This document shows, one piece after another, positions 31,611 through 33,636 of a DNA stretch of 33,636 nucleotides. The DNA is from Lysinibacillus xylanilyticus. Lineage in GTDB: Bacteria > Bacillota > Bacilli > Bacillales_A > Planococcaceae. The first letter of the stretch is position 1, and the number at the start of each line of letters is the position of its first letter. Made by a program: the position numbers and the translations under genes. The stretch covers positions 1-33,636 of the forward strand of contig NZ_MDDN01000025.1 in NCBI RefSeq assembly GCF_001708185.1. The letters run 5' to 3'. The notes under the pieces are model-generated. The model did not search any database. It was not told the origin of the DNA and worked only from the letters and a program-made list of their open reading frames with translations.

Positions 31611-33065
31611 ATGGAAGCAATCGTTAATACATTAGTCGATTACATTTGGGGAAATGCACTCGTTTATTTAGCATTAGGGGTAGGTTTGTATTTTACTGTT
31701 CTGACCAGAGCTGTACAATTCCGTTATATTCCCGAGATGCTACGATTATTGCGTGAACGAAAAGAATCTAACGAAGGGATATCATCTTTCCAAGCTTTTT
31801 GTATGGCCTTATCTGGTCGTGTTGGGGTCGGTAATATCGCAGGGGTTGCTACTGCTATCGCAGCGGGTGGGCCAGGTGCCGTATTTTGGATGGGGCTTAT
31901 GGCGTTTCTTGGAGGTGCAAGCGCCTTCATTGAATCTACCTTAGCACAAGTGTATAAGGAAAAAGCAGATGATCAATATCGTGGTGGATCACCGTATTAC
32001 ATTGAAAAGGGTTTAAAACTTAAAGGTTTTGCTATTTTTGTAGCGTTTGTTATTTGTCTTTCATATGGCGTTTTAGTACCGGGTATTCAAGCAAATACAA
32101 TTGCCACGTCATTTAATACAGCATTTAATATTCCTCCATATGTAACGGGCATAATTATTGTGGTACTTTTAGGATTGATAATTTTTGGCGGTGTTAAACG
32201 TATTGCCCGCGTTGCAGATAAGGTAGTTCCTATTATGGCACTGGCCTATGTCCTTTTAACACTTATTATTTTAGGTGCTAATGCAAGTGAAATACCTAGT
32301 ATGATTAAATTAATCCTTACAAGCGCCTTTGGGACAAATGCCATATTTGGCGGTATAGTGGGTACTGCTATTGCTTGGGGTGTCAGACGTGCGGTATTTT
32401 CAAATGTAGCCGGAGCTGGTGAAGCTACATTCAGTTCTGCAGCTGCTGAAGTATCCCATCCAGCTAAACAAGGGTTAGTACAAGGGTTTTCAATATACAT
32501 CGATACGATTATCGTCTGTACAGCAACTGCGTTAATGATATTAATTACAGGTATGTATAATGTCACTCCTCCTGGAGCCACAACACCTCTAGTAGAAAAC
32601 ATTCCAGGTGTAGTAGCAGGGACTGCTTATACTCAGGCCGCTGTCTCTACTGTATTCGAAGATTTTGGAAGTGGTTTCGTGGCCATTGCCATATTCCTTT
32701 TTGCATTCACTACTTTAATGGCTTACTACTATATAGCAGAAACTACAATTGTCTATTTAGATAAAAAACTGCGTTACCCTGTATTAAAATTAGTTTTAAA
32801 ATTTATCTTCTTAATAGTTGTGTATGTTGGAAGTGTTCAATCTGTTAGTCTAATGTGGGGGCTTGGAGATATTGGATTCGGGAGTATGAGTTATTTGAAC
32901 TTTATTGCTATTGTTCTATTAACAAAACCAGCCATTAAAGTTTTACGTGATTACGACCGTCAAAAGAAGGCAGGTCTCGATCCGATTTTTGACCCACGAG
33001 AAGTAGGTATTAATAACGCAGATTTCTGGATAGAGTACAGCAACAAGCATAAACATACTCAATAA
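31611..33065 (+). CDS. AGCS-family amino acid (alanine/glycine):cation symporter
   Basis: Polytopic membrane transporter (484 aa), about 10-11 hydrophobic segments. Family landmarks are TRAVQFRYIPEMLRLL, the SGRVGVGNIAGVATAIAAGGPGAVFWM stretch (in parts), GGSPYYIEKGL, GVRRAVFSNVAGAGEA and a final LLTKPAIKVLRDYDRQ. It should import a small neutral amino acid with Na+ or H+; proline or hydroxyproline is a guess from the sigma-54 promoter and neighbours. A GGAGGGGG site lies before the ATG at 31611; an upstream TTG-TTG overlaps that site. Confidence 0.93.
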   Translation: MEAIVNTLVDYIWGNALVYLALGVGLYFTVLTRAVQFRYIPEMLRLLRERKESNEGISSFQAFCMALSGRVGVGNIAGVATAIAAGGPGAVFWMGLMAFLGGASAFIESTLAQVYKEKADDQYRGGSPYYIEKGLKLKGFAIFVAFVICLSYGVLVPGIQANTIATSFNTAFNIPPYVTGIIIVVLLGLIIFGGVKRIARVADKVVPIMALAYVLLTLIILGANASEIPSMIKLILTSAFGTNAIFGGIVGTAIAWGVRRAVFSNVAGAGEATFSSAAAEVSHPAKQGLVQGFSIYIDTIIVCTATALMILITGMYNVTPPGATTPLVENIPGVVAGTAYTQAAVSTVFEDFGSGFVAIAIFLFAFTTLMAYYYIAETTIVYLDKKLRYPVLKLVLKFIFLIVVYVGSVQSVSLMWGLGDIGFGSMSYLNFIAIVLLTKPAIKVLRDYDRQKKAGLDPIFDPREVGINNADFWIEYSNKHKHTQ

Positions 33066-33107
33066 AAAAATAGCAACTACAACAAAAAGATTGTAGTTGC
33101 TATTTTT
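33066..33107. terminator. Terminator of the symporter gene
   Basis: AAAAATAGCAACTACAA / TTGTAGTTGCTATTTTT with an eight-base loop; one base after the stop. A- and T-runs on both sides allow function on either strand. Confidence 0.94.
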
Positions 33108-33152
33108 CATTGTTGGATGCTTTTTATCGATTACAACTTCTGATTATCCATA

Positions 33153-33184
33153 AAATAAAAAACAGCCAGCACACAGCTGACTGT
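33153..33184 (-). terminator. rRNA operon terminator
   Basis: Minus strand ACAGTCAGC / GCTGGCTGT with TGTGT loop, then TTTTTTATTTTA. Eight bases beyond the 5S 3' end. Confidence 0.93.
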
Positions 33185-33191
33185 TTCATTT

Positions 33192-33307
33192 GCCTAGCGA
33201 CGTCCTACTCTCACAGGGGGAAGCCCCCAACTACCATCGGCGCTAAAGAGCTTAACTTCCGTGTTCGGTATGGGAACGGGTGTGACCTCTTTGCCATCAT
33301 CACTAGA
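33192..33307 (-). rRNA. rrf: 5S ribosomal RNA
   Basis: About 116 nt. The minus strand carries AGAGGTCACACCCGTTCCCA, CCGAACACGGAAGTTAAGC, CGCCGATGGTAGT and CTGTGAGAGTAGGACGTCGC, all hallmarks of Firmicute 5S. Terminal stem GTCTAGTGA / TCGCTAGGC-like ends are consistent. Ends estimated by alignment from memory to B. subtilis 5S, with an error of a few bases. Confidence 0.96.
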
Positions 33308-33530
33308 CTATTGTCGACCTCCAATACACGGCGTATTACTGCGTCAGCTTCTCTCGCTCAATCGGTCACGTACAGAGGTACGCTCCCTCATTCACTCGTT
33401 TGCTTCCTTATACTACTTGTGTCTTGAAGCTCTCTTCGGCTTTCAATATACATCGTATCTTGAAACCCTTATATGAAAGGTTTTGTTCTTTCAAAACTGG
33501 ATAAACGGCGCATTGAATGTTTCAAACATT
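33308..33530 (-). other. 23S-5S intergenic spacer
   Basis: About 220 bp with no tRNA. On the minus strand it begins after the 23S end with AAACATTCAATGCGCCG and TTTATCCAGTTTTGAAAGA, a typical processed spacer, and contains a TTGAAAGC...GCTTCAA hairpin. Open frames over this region are not genes. Confidence 0.85.
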
Positions 33531-33636
33531 TTGGTTAAGTCCTCGATCGATTAGTATTCGTCAGCTCCATGTGTCACCACACTTCCACCTCGAACCTATC
33601 TACCTCATCGTCTTTGAGGGATCTTACTTACTTGCG
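33531..33636 (-). rRNA. rrl: 23S ribosomal RNA, 3' end (partial)
   Basis: The minus strand reads CGCAAGTAAGTAAGATCCC at the window edge, then GAGGTAGATAGGTTCGAGGT and GAGCTGACGAATACTAATCG followed by GGACTTAACCAA, the conserved 3' end of 23S rRNA. The rest of the gene lies beyond the window. Confidence 0.96.

Noticed and set aside
33110..33476. Open frames over the 5S and spacer region
   Set aside because: They run antisense to rRNA and spacer; not genes.

Overview
The window looks like the chromosome of a low-GC Bacillaceae/Planococcaceae bacterium, most probably Lysinibacillus. The reasons are strong AGGAGG ribosome-binding sites, several TTG starts, the B. subtilis-like order groEL-groES-ydiL-tatC-tatA-rex-ydiF-tsaD-rimI-tsaB-tsaE, a CIRCE operator, and many dispersed palindromic intergenic repeats. 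The genus is an inference from style and synteny.

Region 1 (1-11.6 kb) is conserved core: the groESL operon under CIRCE (-), a CPBP membrane protein (+), tatAC (-), the redox repressor rex (-), the ABC-F protein YdiF (+), and the t6A-modification operon tsaE-tsaB-rimI-tsaD (-). Between convergent ydiF and tsaD lies a gene-free AT-rich stretch with at least nine near-consensus DnaA boxes. A small lipoprotein gene and a lone tRNA-Asp follow (both -).

Region 2 (11.9-33.1 kb) reads as one metabolic island tied together by sigma-54. It carries rpoN itself, a PAS/AAA+/Fis-type sigma-54 activator, and six intergenic -24/-12 elements (GG-N10-GC, nearly all TGGCAC...TTGCA). These sit in front of (1) oppB-oppC-fused oppDF-DUF3899, (2) oppA, (3) a Xaa-Pro peptidase, (4) an operon for FAD oxidoreductase, 4-hydroxyproline 2-epimerase, a proline-racemase-like protein lacking both catalytic cysteines, a DapA-type deaminase and a 2-oxoglutarate-semialdehyde dehydrogenase, (5) three genes for a BFD-like [2Fe-2S] protein, a ferredoxin-like [2Fe-2S] protein and a second FAD protein, and (6) an AGCS amino-acid:cation symporter. 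The sense I make of it: imino-acid-rich (collagen-like) peptides are imported by Opp and cleaved by the X-Pro peptidase. Hydroxyproline is epimerised, oxidised by a multi-subunit D-hydroxyproline dehydrogenase, deaminated, and oxidised to 2-oxoglutarate. The substrate is inferred from gene families and was not tested.

Region 3 (33.15 kb to the end) is the 3' end of an rRNA operon on the minus strand (terminator, 5S, spacer, start of 23S).

Intergenic regions hold several repeat families: a structured element with compensatory base changes between copies (4.5 and 19.8 kb), a 35/36-bp tandem unit at three loci, a GTTGATTTCCGTTCC family (11.8, 16.4, 21.5 kb), a pair at 19.7 and 31.3 kb, and several very long near-perfect hairpins without U-tracts.
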